A stretch of DNA of 64,000 nt, taken from positions 62,001 to 126,000 of the forward strand of contig NZ_JALPVJ010000015.1 of the NCBI RefSeq assembly GCF_023544445.1. The letters are read 5' to 3'. The position numbers and the translations under genes are program-made. The DNA comes from Actinoplanes sp. M2I2. GTDB lineage: Bacteria; Actinomycetota; Actinomycetes; Mycobacteriales; Micromonosporaceae. Below are positions 8,102 through 17,216 of the stretch, piece after piece. Every line of letters starts with the position of its first letter. Position 1 is the stretch's first letter. The notes beneath the pieces are model-generated. The model was not told where the DNA came from. It saw nothing but the letters and a program-made list of their open reading frames with translations, and ran no database searches.

Positions 8102-9354
8102 CCGGTGGGGGCCTTCCTTCGGGACATCAGGGTGCGGACGCCGACCGCCACCGCGCCCGCGGTCTGCCCGGCCAGCCACGCGATGCCGGCCGCCTCGATG
8201 CCGGTGCCGGGCAGCCACAGCCAGGTCAGGGTCAGGCAGATGGTGGCCATCAGCAGGTTGAGCCGCAGGCAGCGGCGGAACCGGCCGAGCGAGCGCCAGT
8301 GCGCGACGGCCAGGTTGGTGATCGCGTCGGGCAGCGCGGCCAGTACGAGGATGCGCAGCAGCAGCTCGCCCTCGGCGGCGTAGCCGGGACTGAACAGAGC
8401 GAGGACCCGGTCGCCGGCGAAGAACAGCAGCAGGGCCGGGATCCCGGTGACGGCCAGCACGACGGCGGCGGCCCGGGGCAGGGCGGCCGGGTGGGCGTTG
8501 GCGCGTTCGGCGTAGAGGGCCGACGCCACCGCGGGCGAGACCATGAACAGCATCGACGCGGTCATCCAGGCCACATAGAAGTGCCCGTTGGCCTCGGCGC
8601 CGAGCCGGGCGGTGACCAGCACCGGCAACAGCGCGGTCGGGCCGGCCTGGGCGAGGTTGATCAGGTGGTGGCCGCCGAGCGAGCCCGGCAGGCGCCGCAG
8701 CTCGGCCCCGACGCCGGCGCGGCCGAGCCGGGCGCCGGGGCGCAGCCGGGTCAGGCTCGAGGACAGGGTGTACGCGGTGACGCCGAGCGACGGGAGCGTC
8801 CAGGCGAGCAGCACCACGCCCGCGCCGCCGTACCCGGCCCCGGTGAGGACGGCCAGCAGCGCGAGCTTGCCGCCGGCCAGCGCCAGGTTGCGGGTGAACA
8901 TGCCCTGGCTCGCGCGATGGGCGACGAAGACGTGGTCGAGCAGCGCCGAGGCGGTCAGCGCGACCGAGGTGACGACCAGCGCCGTGGCCCCCGACGAGCT
9001 GCGCAGGAAGCCGAAGTGGCCGGCCACCGAGGGCAGCACGGCGGCCGCGAGGAACGAGGTGACCGCCGTGGCGCCACAGCCGAGCAGCAGCCCGGCGGCG
9101 ACGATCCGCGACCACTCGCCGGCGTCCGTGCCGGGCAGCCGCTGGATGAACACGTGCCCGATGCCCAGGTTGGACACCATGCTGACGACGACCGAGACCG
9201 AGATCAGTGCGGTCGCCGTGCCGATCGACGGCTGGGTCAGCTCGCGCGCCGCGAGCAGCCAGTAGACGTAGCCGAGCCCGGCCGTGCCGACCGTGCTGGC
9301 CATGATGAGGACGCTGTTGCGGGCCAGGGAGTCCCGCGCGACCGTCCTCAGCAT
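8098..9354 (-). CDS. Polysaccharide flippase-like (Wzx/MATE superfamily) membrane protein
   Basis: 418 residues, almost all hydrophobic, with about 12 predicted membrane spans; starts MLRTVARDSLARNSVLIMAS and shows the long alternating helix/loop pattern of the oligosaccharide flippase family. Position among glycosyltransferase genes supports a role in moving lipid-linked sugar units across the membrane. The ATG at 9354 lies inside the end of the upstream gene (7-base overlap), and its stop overlaps the next ATG by 4 bases. The frame is open beyond 9354 upstream, but that part shadows the preceding gene. Confidence 0.82.
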   Translation of the reverse strand: MLRTVARDSLARNSVLIMASTVGTAGLGYVYWLLAARELTQPSIGTATALISVSVVVSMVSNLGIGHVFIQRLPGTDAGEWSRIVAAGLLLGCGATAVTSFLAAAVLPSVAGHFGFLRSSSGATALVVTSVALTASALLDHVFVAHRASQGMFTRNLALAGGKLALLAVLTGAGYGGAGVVLLAWTLPSLGVTAYTLSSSLTRLRPGARLGRAGVGAELRRLPGSLGGHHLINLAQAGPTALLPVLVTARLGAEANGHFYVAWMTASMLFMVSPAVASALYAERANAHPAALPRAAAVVLAVTGIPALLLFFAGDRVLALFSPGYAAEGELLLRILVLAALPDAITNLAVAHWRSLGRFRRCLRLNLLMATICLTLTWLWLPGTGIEAAGIAWLAGQTAGAVAVGVRTLMSRRKAPTG

Positions 9355-10121
9355 CCGGCCCGTCCCGGCCCGGCCGGTCCCCGGCCGTAGAAGACGGTGC
9401 TGCGGGCGCCCAGGCTGATCTCGATGCGGTGCAGGCAGCGGTCGGGCGGCGCCGGTACGAACACGTCGACCGAGCGGGTGCTGTCGGGCTCGACGGCCAG
9501 CGCGCGCCCCGAGACCAGGCGGTCGCCGACGCGCACCCGCAGCGGCTCGGTCGTGGCCGGCATCCCGGCGCTGCTCACCCGGACGGGCACGTGCACGCCG
9601 CGGGCCGGGATGGCGACCGGGCCGTCGATGCCGGTCGCCCAGCCGTTGAGGGCCAGGCTCGTGTAGCCCGGCTGCGGCGGGTGCGGCAACCGGTCGTACG
9701 CGCGCAGGGCGAGGAACCCGGCGACCAGGGTGAGGAGGCCGGGCACGGCCACCGCGACCAGGGTGCGGGTCAGGCGCGGATCCACCGGGGCCCCGACGGC
9801 ACGCTCGCGCAGCAGCACGATCACGCCGAGCAGAGTGACCAGGACGGCGAGCCCGATCGCGATCGGACGGGGGCGGATGAGCACGCCCGAGACGTGCAGG
9901 ACGAGCGCCACGAACGGCAGGCTGACCAGGCCGGACACCGTGGCCAGGCCGATCCTGGTCACGGCCGGCATGGCCTCGCCGGCCAGCGCGCGCAGCCACA
10001 GCTCGCCCAGCCCGACCAGCGCGGCGACCAGGACGATCGTGAACAGCCAGGGCACCCGGGGGCCGACGACGAGCCCGAGCAGGGCGGCATAGGTGACGGC
10101 CAGCAGGCGTACGGTCGTCAT
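9348..10121 (-). CDS. Membrane protein of the exopolysaccharide operon, function unknown
   Basis: 257 residues: about five hydrophobic segments in the first 140 residues, then a roughly 110-residue C-terminal beta-type domain (VPVRVSSAGMPATTEPLRVRVGD) that probably faces outside. I do not recognise a family. The ATG at 10121 overlaps the stop of the upstream gene by 4 bases and its own end overlaps the flippase start by 7, so it is an integral operon member. It could be an accessory subunit of polymer export. Confidence 0.72.
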   Translation of the reverse strand: MTTVRLLAVTYAALLGLVVGPRVPWLFTIVLVAALVGLGELWLRALAGEAMPAVTRIGLATVSGLVSLPFVALVLHVSGVLIRPRPIAIGLAVLVTLLGVIVLLRERAVGAPVDPRLTRTLVAVAVPGLLTLVAGFLALRAYDRLPHPPQPGYTSLALNGWATGIDGPVAIPARGVHVPVRVSSAGMPATTEPLRVRVGDRLVSGRALAVEPDSTRSVDVFVPAPPDRCLHRIEISLGARSTVFYGRGPAGPGRAGC

Positions 10122-12052
10122 CGGCCCGCCTCGCCCGGGCGCAGCGAGTCGAAGTCGAAGCGGTAGATCGCGATGTTGCCGCTGTCGTAGACCTTGATCG
10201 TCCACGGCGTCCGGTCGAACTTGGTCAGCTGGCCCAGCGTGAACGCGGGCTTGTCGCCGTGCGGGACCGGCTCGTTGGTCTCGAAGTAGATCTGGATCTC
10301 CGGCACCTCCCGGGCCATCCGCCGGTCGACGACGAGGTAGGTGAACCGCCACGAGCTGAGCTGCTCGATCAGCCGCGGTGAGATCGCGCGGCCGGGCTGG
10401 GCGAGGTAGAGGTCGTACGTCGGGAACGAGGCCGACCCGGTGACCGGCCGCTGCCCGCCGAACGAGCCGAAGATCAATCCGGAGTAGCGGTCGGCGACGA
10501 TCCGCAGGTCGCGGCCCGCGGTCGAGCGGAGCCAGGCCGACGCGGCCGACACCTCGGGGATCGCCGAGCGGGTGTCCGAGCCGAAGACCGGCGGCCCCGG
10601 GAAGCGGTAGGACGGGTTCATGCCGGCCGCGGTGTTGCCGACCAGCACCACCGCGCACACGGTGAGCAGGGCGGCCCCGCTGACCACACGGGCCCGGCGG
10701 GTCGCCCGCTCGAGCAGCCACACCACCACCGGGGCGACGACCAGCGCGATGCCCAGATAGCTGAAGGCCCAGGAGCGCCGGGCCCCCTCGGCGCCGGACG
10801 GGGTGAGGATCAGCAGCGCCGCCGGGAAGTAGAGCGCGCCGAGCACCAGCATGGCCAGCGCCCCGTTGCGCGACACCGCGTCGCCCTCGCGCCGCGAGCG
10901 CAGCCGCAGCGCGGCCACGGCCATGGCGATCGCCGCGACGCCCTGGGCCGCGAACGCCGCGTACCGCTCCCACCAGGGCGCGACGGACTCCCGGAAGAGG
11001 GTGCGGCTGCCGCCCCCGCCGTCGCCGGCCATCCCGGCGATCTGGTCGAGCGCGCGGGCCAGGTAGGGGTCGAGGTATCCGGCGGTGCGCGGGGCGACCA
11101 CCGCGAGGTAGGTCACCACCAGGACGGCGGCCGCGGCCGTGAGCCCCCAGGCAGTCCAGGTCACGGCGCGCGGGTTGATCCGGCGCAGGGCCCGGGCGGT
11201 CGCCACCGCGCAGAGGATGAGCATCACGCCGAGCAGCCCGAGGGCGGTCAGGTGGTGGGTGGCGATGGTCGCGGCCGACAGCATCACCGTCACCGCCGAC
11301 CAACCCAGCCGGGCCCGGCCGGCCGGTCCGCGCATCGCCCGGTGCAGGGCGACCAGCGTCCACACCAGCAGCGGGATGGCCAGCGACTCGTAGCCGAACT
11401 GGGTGTCGAAGAACAGGAACGAGCTGTTGAGGCTGTAGATGATCGTGGCCACCGCGGCGATCCGGGCGTCGTGCCAGATCTCCTCGGCCAGCACGGCCAC
11501 GCCCAGCACCACGAGCAGGTGGGCGATGATCAGCACGACCAGGGCGCCGTGCCAGATCGAGACGCCGGTCAGCCCCGAGATCGCGGCGACCGTCGAGTGC
11601 AGGCCGGGGAAGTCGCCGACGACCTTGACGATCGGGTTCTGCTCGAAGAGGCGGCCGTCGAGCAGGATCTCGCGCGCCTGACGCCAGTGGGCGAACTCGT
11701 CGTGATAGAGCGGGCCGTCCGGCGTGCGCAGCAGTTTGGGCAGGAAGGTGAAGCCGGCGTACGCGGTCAGGACCGCGACCCGCAGCCGGACGCCCGACGC
11801 CGGGCGGACCAGCCAGAACACCGCGGGCAGGGTGAACACCAGCAGCCCGGCCCAGAACAGCGCGAACTGCTGGCCGGTGTCCCGCTCGGCGGCGCGGTTG
11901 GCCGCCACCAGCAGGGCGGCCCCGGCCGCGCCGGTCACGACCAGCGTGGCCGCGCAGAGCACGGCCGGGCGGCGGGACGCCGTCGCGGGCGCTTCGGGTG
12001 CGGGCGTGCTTGCGACGGCGCGGTCGTCGGCCACCGGCCGGGTCAGGGTCAT
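10118..12052 (-). CDS. Large polytopic membrane protein, GT39/GT-C-like glycosyltransferase
   Basis: 644 residues with a Pro/Ala-rich cytosolic start and about 12 membrane spans. The first long external loop holds YHDEFAHWRQAREILL, matching the D-E/H loop of GT-C (GT39/GT83-like) lipid-linked sugar transferases, which act on the outer face of the membrane. A soluble C-terminal part (about residues 490-644, DTRSAIPEVSAASAWLRSTAG onward) follows. ATG at 12052 overlaps the upstream stop by 4 bases. Assignment to GT-C is from topology and the acidic loop only. Confidence 0.68.
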   Translation of the reverse strand: MTLTRPVADDRAVASTPAPEAPATASRRPAVLCAATLVVTGAAGAALLVAANRAAERDTGQQFALFWAGLLVFTLPAVFWLVRPASGVRLRVAVLTAYAGFTFLPKLLRTPDGPLYHDEFAHWRQAREILLDGRLFEQNPIVKVVGDFPGLHSTVAAISGLTGVSIWHGALVVLIIAHLLVVLGVAVLAEEIWHDARIAAVATIIYSLNSSFLFFDTQFGYESLAIPLLVWTLVALHRAMRGPAGRARLGWSAVTVMLSAATIATHHLTALGLLGVMLILCAVATARALRRINPRAVTWTAWGLTAAAAVLVVTYLAVVAPRTAGYLDPYLARALDQIAGMAGDGGGGSRTLFRESVAPWWERYAAFAAQGVAAIAMAVAALRLRSRREGDAVSRNGALAMLVLGALYFPAALLILTPSGAEGARRSWAFSYLGIALVVAPVVVWLLERATRRARVVSGAALLTVCAVVLVGNTAAGMNPSYRFPGPPVFGSDTRSAIPEVSAASAWLRSTAGRDLRIVADRYSGLIFGSFGGQRPVTGSASFPTYDLYLAQPGRAISPRLIEQLSSWRFTYLVVDRRMAREVPEIQIYFETNEPVPHGDKPAFTLGQLTKFDRTPWTIKVYDSGNIAIYRFDFDSLRPGEAGR

Positions 12053-13173
12053 CGGTCGCCGGCCCCGGCTCCGGCCCCGGCCTGCTGGATCACGTGGACG
12101 CGGGGCGCCACGCTCGCGTAGATCTCCCGGGTCGCCAGCACGACGTCGCTCCACGTGGGCAACGCGTTGCGGCCGTGCTGGGCGCGCGGGGCGCCGGCCG
12201 CGACCCGCAACGCGCCGGCCAGCGCGACCTCGTCGTCCGGGTTGACCAGCCACAGCGGCGCGCCCGGCGCGACCATCGAGGCCAGTTCCCGGTGCGCCGG
12301 GATGAAGCTGGCCACGGTCGGGATGCCGGCCGTCAGCGCGTCGGCCACCGCCATGCCGAACGCCTCGTGTTCCGAGGCCGACACCACGGCCGCGGCCGAC
12401 GCCATCCGGGCGTGGAAGGCGCCGTCGGACAGCCGGCCGTGGAAGACGACCCGGTCCGGGCCCAGCCCGAGCCGCACGGCGAGCTGCTCCCACTCCTCGC
12501 CGGCCGGCCCGGCGCCGACCACGTCGAGCCGGTGGTCGGCCGGCAACTGGGTCATCGCCCGGATCACCCGGTCGACCCGCTTGTAGCGTTCCAGCCGCCC
12601 GACGCAGAGGATGCTGTGCCCGGGTTCGGGCCCGGCCACCAGGTCGGGCGCCGGGTCGGTCCCGTTCGGCACCACCACCATCCGGTCCCGGGCCTCGGGG
12701 AAGTGGTTGATCAGCAGCTCCCGCTCGGCCCGGGTGACGCAGATGACCCGGCCGGCGCGGGCGACGATGCGCCGGCCCAACGGCCGGTACAGCGGGTGCA
12801 GCGCGGCCCGCAGCCGGCTGTGCCCGGTGCCGTGGTAGTGCGGCGTGAAGACCAGCGGCGTGCGGTTGGTCAGCGCCGCCGGCAGCGCGGCCAGCGCGTG
12901 ATAGCTGTGCGCGTGCAGCACGTCGTAGCGGCCGGCGTTGCCGCGCAGCCACCGCCACAGCGCCAGCGAACAGCGGTAGTTGGCGGCCTTGACGGTCAGC
13001 GGGAACCGGCGGACCACGACCCCGTCGATCGAGTCGACCGAGCCGATCGTGTGCTGGGTGAGCACCTCGACCTCGTCACCGGTAGCCACCAGCGCGGCGC
13101 AGAGCCGCCGGACGTGGGTCTCCACACCGCCGATGTCGGGGTGGTAGGCGCTCGTGACGACGCCGATCCTCAC
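12049..13173 (-). CDS. GT4 family glycosyltransferase
   Basis: A 374-residue GT-B transferase: N-terminal MRIGVVTSAYHPDIGGVETH motif, HAHSYHALAALPA acceptor region, donor domain starting ILCVGRLERYKRVDRVIRAM, and SASEHEAFGMAVADALTAGIP carrying the E-x7-E-like donor-binding motif. Resembles PimB/WcaL-like transferases. GTG at 13173 overlaps the upstream stop by 4 bases (GTGA). The last residues are an Ala/Gly repeat. Likely adds one sugar to the growing lipid-linked unit; donor not determinable. Confidence 0.88.
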   Translation of the reverse strand: MRIGVVTSAYHPDIGGVETHVRRLCAALVATGDEVEVLTQHTIGSVDSIDGVVVRRFPLTVKAANYRCSLALWRWLRGNAGRYDVLHAHSYHALAALPAALTNRTPLVFTPHYHGTGHSRLRAALHPLYRPLGRRIVARAGRVICVTRAERELLINHFPEARDRMVVVPNGTDPAPDLVAGPEPGHSILCVGRLERYKRVDRVIRAMTQLPADHRLDVVGAGPAGEEWEQLAVRLGLGPDRVVFHGRLSDGAFHARMASAAAVVSASEHEAFGMAVADALTAGIPTVASFIPAHRELASMVAPGAPLWLVNPDDEVALAGALRVAAGAPRAQHGRNALPTWSDVVLATREIYASVAPRVHVIQQAGAGAGAGDR

Positions 13174-13982
13174 CGCGCCCGCTCCCGCGCGGGGGTGGCG
13201 GTGCGCCCCCGGCGCGGCCACTCGCGCGCGATGGTGCGCAGCACCCGCAGGCCGTCGGTGAACGCGTTGAGGTTGCTCTCGCCGTGGATGCGCTGCTGCT
13301 CGTAGCTGGGCACCTCGACGATGCGCAGGCGGGCCCGGGCGGCGCGCAGGGTCAGCAGGGTCTCGATCTCGAAACCGTCGCCCCAGAGCCGGCCGTCGGC
13401 CTCGGTCGTGCTGTCCAGGGCGAAGGCGTCGAGGTGCCGGGCCCAGAACGCGTTGTAGCCGTAGCAGAGGTCGCTGTACCGGGTGCCGAACAGCACGTTG
13501 ACCAGGCCGCTCAGGCACCGGTTGCCGGCCCGGCGCAGCCGGGTGATGTCGGCGCTGCCACCGGTCGCCGCGAAGCGCGAGCCCTTGGCAAAGTCGGCGC
13601 CGGACCGCAGCTCGGCGAGGAAGCCGGGGATCTCCCGCGGGTCGGTCGACCCGTCGGCGTCGATCATGACGAGGATGTCGCCCGTGGCCGCGGCGAAGCC
13701 GCAGGCCAGCGCGTTGCCCTTGCCCCGGCGGTTCTGCTGGATGACCCGGATGCCCGGCATCAGGCGGCGGGCCACGTCGACCGTGTCGTCGGTGGACCCG
13801 CCGTCGACCAGGATGACCTCGTCGACCGCGGGCAGGGCGGCCATCACGTGCGGAAGGTTCAGCGCCTCGTTGAGGGCGGGGATGATGACGCTGACCAGGG
13901 GCTCGTCGGCGCCGACGACGACCGGCGGCGGCAGTTCGGTTCCCGCTCCAGCCTCGGGGCGAGCGTAGGGGACCGTGGACAT
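13170..13982 (-). CDS. GT2 family glycosyltransferase (polyprenyl-phosphate sugar synthase-like)
   Basis: 270 residues, GT-A fold: VSVIIPALNEALNLPHVM, VDGGSTDDT, then DILVMIDADGSTDP with the metal-binding DxD-type motif. Length and lack of C-terminal membrane spans fit soluble DPM1-like enzymes that make polyprenyl-phosphate sugars or start chain assembly. First gene of the coupled operon; ATG at 13982 with GGAGTGAAG just upstream. It could supply lipid-linked sugar to the GT-C-like protein two genes downstream. Confidence 0.86.
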   Translation of the reverse strand: MSTVPYARPEAGAGTELPPPVVVGADEPLVSVIIPALNEALNLPHVMAALPAVDEVILVDGGSTDDTVDVARRLMPGIRVIQQNRRGKGNALACGFAAATGDILVMIDADGSTDPREIPGFLAELRSGADFAKGSRFAATGGSADITRLRRAGNRCLSGLVNVLFGTRYSDLCYGYNAFWARHLDAFALDSTTEADGRLWGDGFEIETLLTLRAARARLRIVEVPSYEQQRIHGESNLNAFTDGLRVLRTIAREWPRRGRTATPARERAR

Positions 13983-14058
13983 GACTTCACTCCAAGACTC
14001 GGTGGGGACGTGCGGGGGACATCCGCCGGCACCCGTCGGGCGCCGGCGGACTGCCGGA

Positions 14059-14841
14059 TCAGACGCCGGAACCCTGGACGGTCCAGGAGTAGATGTCCTG
14101 CTTCGACAGGCCCGTGCCGGTCGAGGCGGTGAAGCCGATCCACGCGGCGGAGTCGCCGACGTGCTCGGCCAGGTCGATCTCGTGCTCCAGCACCAGTTGC
14201 TCGGTCGAGCCGGCGCTCAGCGACTTGACGTAGACCCGCAGCAGCGTCGACTCGGCGTCGTAGACGACCCGGGCGTTGAACGGCCGGCCGAACAGCGGGA
14301 TCGGCGACTCGGCCGTCTCCGCCTGGTAGTTCGGGTTGCCGCCGAGCACGACCGCGAGGTGGTTGCGGCTCGGGTCGTACGAGTTCTGGTAGGTGTCGAA
14401 CTCGACGGCCAGGCTCGGCTCGATGCCGCGGTAGCCGACGCCGCCGCCCCAGCCGCCGAGCGCCCGCGGGCCCTCGGTCTGCACGACGAACGCGATGCCG
14501 TCGGCGCCCGGCCGGAAGTGGTGCAGGTACACCTTGAAGGAGGACTCGAACGACTTCGTGACGTCGAGCCGGGTGGTCGACCAGGCCGAGCCGGACTGAC
14601 GGTAGCCACCCGGCGTGAGCCGCAGGATGCGCTGGTCGACCTTGCTGCCCGCCGACATGATGAGGTCGGCGGCGCCGTTACGGTCCAGGTTGTTGGACGC
14701 ACCCTTGAACGTCGGGTAGTCGATCAGCGGATCCCCGGTGTCTGCCGAGGCGCCCACGGGCGAGACAGCACTGGCTATCGAGAGGGCTAGGGCAGCGACG
14801 AGGCCGCCCCGAGCCACCCTCGAGGAACGTGAGGAAGACAC
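14059..14841 (-). CDS. Secreted L-type (legume-like) lectin domain protein
   Basis: 260 residues: signal peptide (MSSSRSSRVARGG, hydrophobic core, ASA cut), then a single jelly-roll lectin domain with YPTFKGASNNLDRNG at the start, DGIAFVVQTEG, and EFDTYQNSYDPSRNHLAV carrying the Asp/Asn residues that bind Ca/Mn in legume lectins. GTG at 14841 is chosen because GGAG sits eight bases before it; a TTG at 14856 is possible but leaves no ribosome site. It is upstream of and codirectional with the exopolysaccharide operon (77-base gap), so it may bind the polymer or host/plant glycans. Secreted outside the cell. Confidence 0.83.
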   Translation of the reverse strand: MSSSRSSRVARGGLVAALALSIASAVSPVGASADTGDPLIDYPTFKGASNNLDRNGAADLIMSAGSKVDQRILRLTPGGYRQSGSAWSTTRLDVTKSFESSFKVYLHHFRPGADGIAFVVQTEGPRALGGWGGGVGYRGIEPSLAVEFDTYQNSYDPSRNHLAVVLGGNPNYQAETAESPIPLFGRPFNARVVYDAESTLLRVYVKSLSAGSTEQLVLEHEIDLAEHVGDSAAWIGFTASTGTGLSKQDIYSWTVQGSGV

Positions 14842-14926
14842 AGTTCTGCGCTCCAATTCGGATGATTTGCCCCACTAGGACGAGCCCAAAGTAGGACAGT
14901 GCGCAGAAATGCGTGACGATACTGAG

Positions 14927-16045
14927 CTATTTATCCCGAATCGGATGCAGTCGGTCCGTTACCCACGTATGGAACGCGCCGATGTGGTGCTCGCTCGGGA
15001 CGAGCACACCCCCGCGCGCGTACGCCCGGGACGCCATCGACGGCTGGCAGCGCTCACACGCCTCGAAGTCCTGCCGGTTGACCCGGTCGAACAGCTCGAC
15101 CGAGCGGCTCAGATCCACGCCCGACGCGAGGACCGCGGGCAGGAACAACCAGTCGCACTCGACGATCGTGCGGTCCACGGCCAGCGGGTACATCCGGTGC
15201 AGGATCACGTGGTCGGGCACGAGGTTGACGAAGACCTGGGGCTTGATGGTGATCGCGTAGTAACGGCGGTCCTGCTCGGCGGCGATCGTGCCGATCGGGG
15301 TCACGCCCGGGCTGCCGTCGACGGTGAAGCCGGCCACGTCCCGGCCGAACTCGGCGCCGTGGCCGACGTAGTACTGCGCCGCGTACCCGCCGGCGAACTC
15401 CGGCAGCACGTGCACCAGCTCGGGATGGATGGTCGAGCAGTGATAGCACTCCATGAAGTTCTCGATGATCAGCTTCCAGTTGGCGGCCACGTCGTACCGG
15501 ATGCGCCGGCCCACCTCGAGCTCGGGGAGCGCGTACCGGTCGATCGCGTCGAGGTCGCCCAGGCGCTCCACGCAGGCCCCCATGACGTCCTGCTCGAAGG
15601 ACGGCGGCTCGCCGGCCAGGCACACCCAGACATAGCCCAGCCACTCGCGCACGTGCACGGCGCTCAGGCCGTACTCCACCCGGTCGACGTCGGGCATCTT
15701 GACCAGGTTGGGCGCGGCCACGAGCGTGCCGTCCAGGCCGTAGGCCCAGGCGTGGTACGAGCACTTGAACGTCCGCTTCACGGTGCCGGACTCCTCGACG
15801 CAGATCCGGGCGCCCCGGTGCCGGCAGACGTTGAGGAAGGCCCGGGCCCGGCCGTCGGCCGAGCGCGTGATCAGCACGTTCTCCCGCCCGACCTGGACCG
15901 TGCGGAACGCGCCCGGCGTACCCACGTCACCGCCGCGGACGGCGCAGAACCACATCCGCTCGAAGATCGCTTCCTGCTCCCGCGCGAAGATCGACGGGTC
16001 GGTGTAGGAGGGGCCGGCGAGCGTCGGGATCAACGAAGACGTCAT
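14927..16045 (-). CDS. Rieske non-heme iron monooxygenase, likely glycine betaine demethylase (GbcA-like)
   Basis: 372 residues. The Rieske [2Fe-2S] motif is CRHRG...CSYHAW (about residues 74-97); the mononuclear iron site is ENFMECYHCSTIHPEL with both histidines (about 200-217). Of the family, GbcA and choline/stachydrine/carnitine oxygenases are the closest in pattern. Neighbours encoding dimethylglycine dehydrogenase, sarcosine oxidase and a betaine transporter point to glycine betaine to dimethylglycine plus formaldehyde. No ferredoxin reductase (GbcB) is encoded nearby, so electrons must come from elsewhere. Last gene of its operon; start lies 4 bases after the upstream stop with GTGGAG as ribosome site. 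Confidence 0.84.
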   Translation of the reverse strand: MTSSLIPTLAGPSYTDPSIFAREQEAIFERMWFCAVRGGDVGTPGAFRTVQVGRENVLITRSADGRARAFLNVCRHRGARICVEESGTVKRTFKCSYHAWAYGLDGTLVAAPNLVKMPDVDRVEYGLSAVHVREWLGYVWVCLAGEPPSFEQDVMGACVERLGDLDAIDRYALPELEVGRRIRYDVAANWKLIIENFMECYHCSTIHPELVHVLPEFAGGYAAQYYVGHGAEFGRDVAGFTVDGSPGVTPIGTIAAEQDRRYYAITIKPQVFVNLVPDHVILHRMYPLAVDRTIVECDWLFLPAVLASGVDLSRSVELFDRVNRQDFEACERCQPSMASRAYARGGVLVPSEHHIGAFHTWVTDRLHPIRDK

Positions 16046-16049
16046 GGTT

Positions 16050-17198
16050 CTACTCCACGGTGGCCGCGAATCGACGGGGATCGAAAAGACTGATCGGGTG
16101 GACGGTCGCGCCGCAAGTGGCCAGGTCGGCCAGGATCTCTCCCACCACGGTCACGAACTTGAACCCGTGACCCGAGAAACCGCAGGCCACGGTCACCGAC
16201 TCGTGAGCCGGGTGACGGGCGATGACGAAGTGCTCGTCCGGCGTGGTGCTGTACATGCAGGGCTCGCCGCGCAGGAACCGGCCGGGCAGGTCCGGCAGGC
16301 GCCGCCCGCAGTAGGCCGCCATCTCGGCGACCTCGTCCTCGTGCACCTCGGTGTCCAGGGTGTCCGGCGTGGTCGGGGTGCCCCGGCGGAAGAACGCGAT
16401 CTTGGCGCCGCCCCCGGGGCCGTCGATGGCCGGGAAGCCGTAGATCTGGCCGCCCTCGGCGTCCTCCCAGATGTAGATCGGGTGCCGGTCGGGCCGGAAC
16501 GGCTCGACGCCGCCGCGCGGCTGATACCAGTACTGCACCTGCCGCTCGATGCGGAACTCGACGCCCAGGTCGGCCAGCAGGCCGGGCGCCCACGGCCCGG
16601 GAGCGATCACCAACTGCCCGGCGGTGTACTCGCCGCGCCCGGTCGTGACCCGCACCCCGTCGCCGGCCGGCTCCCAGCTCGTCATCGGTTCGTGGAACCG
16701 CAGATCGGCGCCGTGCCCGGCGGCGAGCTGCAGATTCGCCGCCACGGTGGCCTCGGGCCGTACGAAGCCGGCCTTGGCCTCGAAGAGCGCGATCTCGCCG
16801 GGCTCCGGCGCGAACGTCGGGAACCGGCGGCGCACCTCGCCGGCGTCCAGGATCTCGTGCTCGAGGCCCCACTGCTCGGCGCTGGCCCGGCTGCCGGCCA
16901 CCGTGCGGCTCTCCGGCCGGCCGATCATGAGACCACCGGTCAGCGTGATCACGTCCCGGCCCGAGTCGGTGGCGAGCTGGTCGAACAGCTCGTAGGCGCG
17001 CAGCAGCAGCGGCACGTACTCCGGGCCCTCGAAGTAGGACTGCCGGGTGACCCGGGAACCGCCGTGGCTGGCCCCGCGGTCGTGCGCGGGACCGTACTTC
17101 TCCAGCCCGAGAACCCGCTGACCGCGGGCGGCGAGCTGCTGGGCGGCGGCGCTGCCCATCCCGCCGAGACCGACCACGATGACGTCGTACGCCGACAA
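16050..17198 (-). CDS. Monomeric sarcosine oxidase / N-methyl amino acid oxidase
   Basis: 382 residues, FAD-dependent, DAO superfamily. N-terminal VVVGLGGMGSAAAQQLAARG dinucleotide motif, HGGSRVTRQSYF loop, and C-terminal CMYSTTPDEHFVI whose Cys is the residue that covalently holds FAD in MSOX, followed by CGFSGHGFKF. It oxidises sarcosine to glycine, formaldehyde and peroxide. TTG at 17198 is preferred: GGAGG lies five bases upstream, whereas a TTG at 17210 would overlap that site. Eighteen bases follow the upstream stop. Last oxidative step of the betaine-to-glycine route. Confidence 0.88.
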   Translation of the reverse strand: MSAYDVIVVGLGGMGSAAAQQLAARGQRVLGLEKYGPAHDRGASHGGSRVTRQSYFEGPEYVPLLLRAYELFDQLATDSGRDVITLTGGLMIGRPESRTVAGSRASAEQWGLEHEILDAGEVRRRFPTFAPEPGEIALFEAKAGFVRPEATVAANLQLAAGHGADLRFHEPMTSWEPAGDGVRVTTGRGEYTAGQLVIAPGPWAPGLLADLGVEFRIERQVQYWYQPRGGVEPFRPDRHPIYIWEDAEGGQIYGFPAIDGPGGGAKIAFFRRGTPTTPDTLDTEVHEDEVAEMAAYCGRRLPDLPGRFLRGEPCMYSTTPDEHFVIARHPAHESVTVACGFSGHGFKFVTVVGEILADLATCGATVHPISLFDPRRFAATVE

Positions 17199-17216
17199 GG
17201 GTGCCTCCAAATGGGT

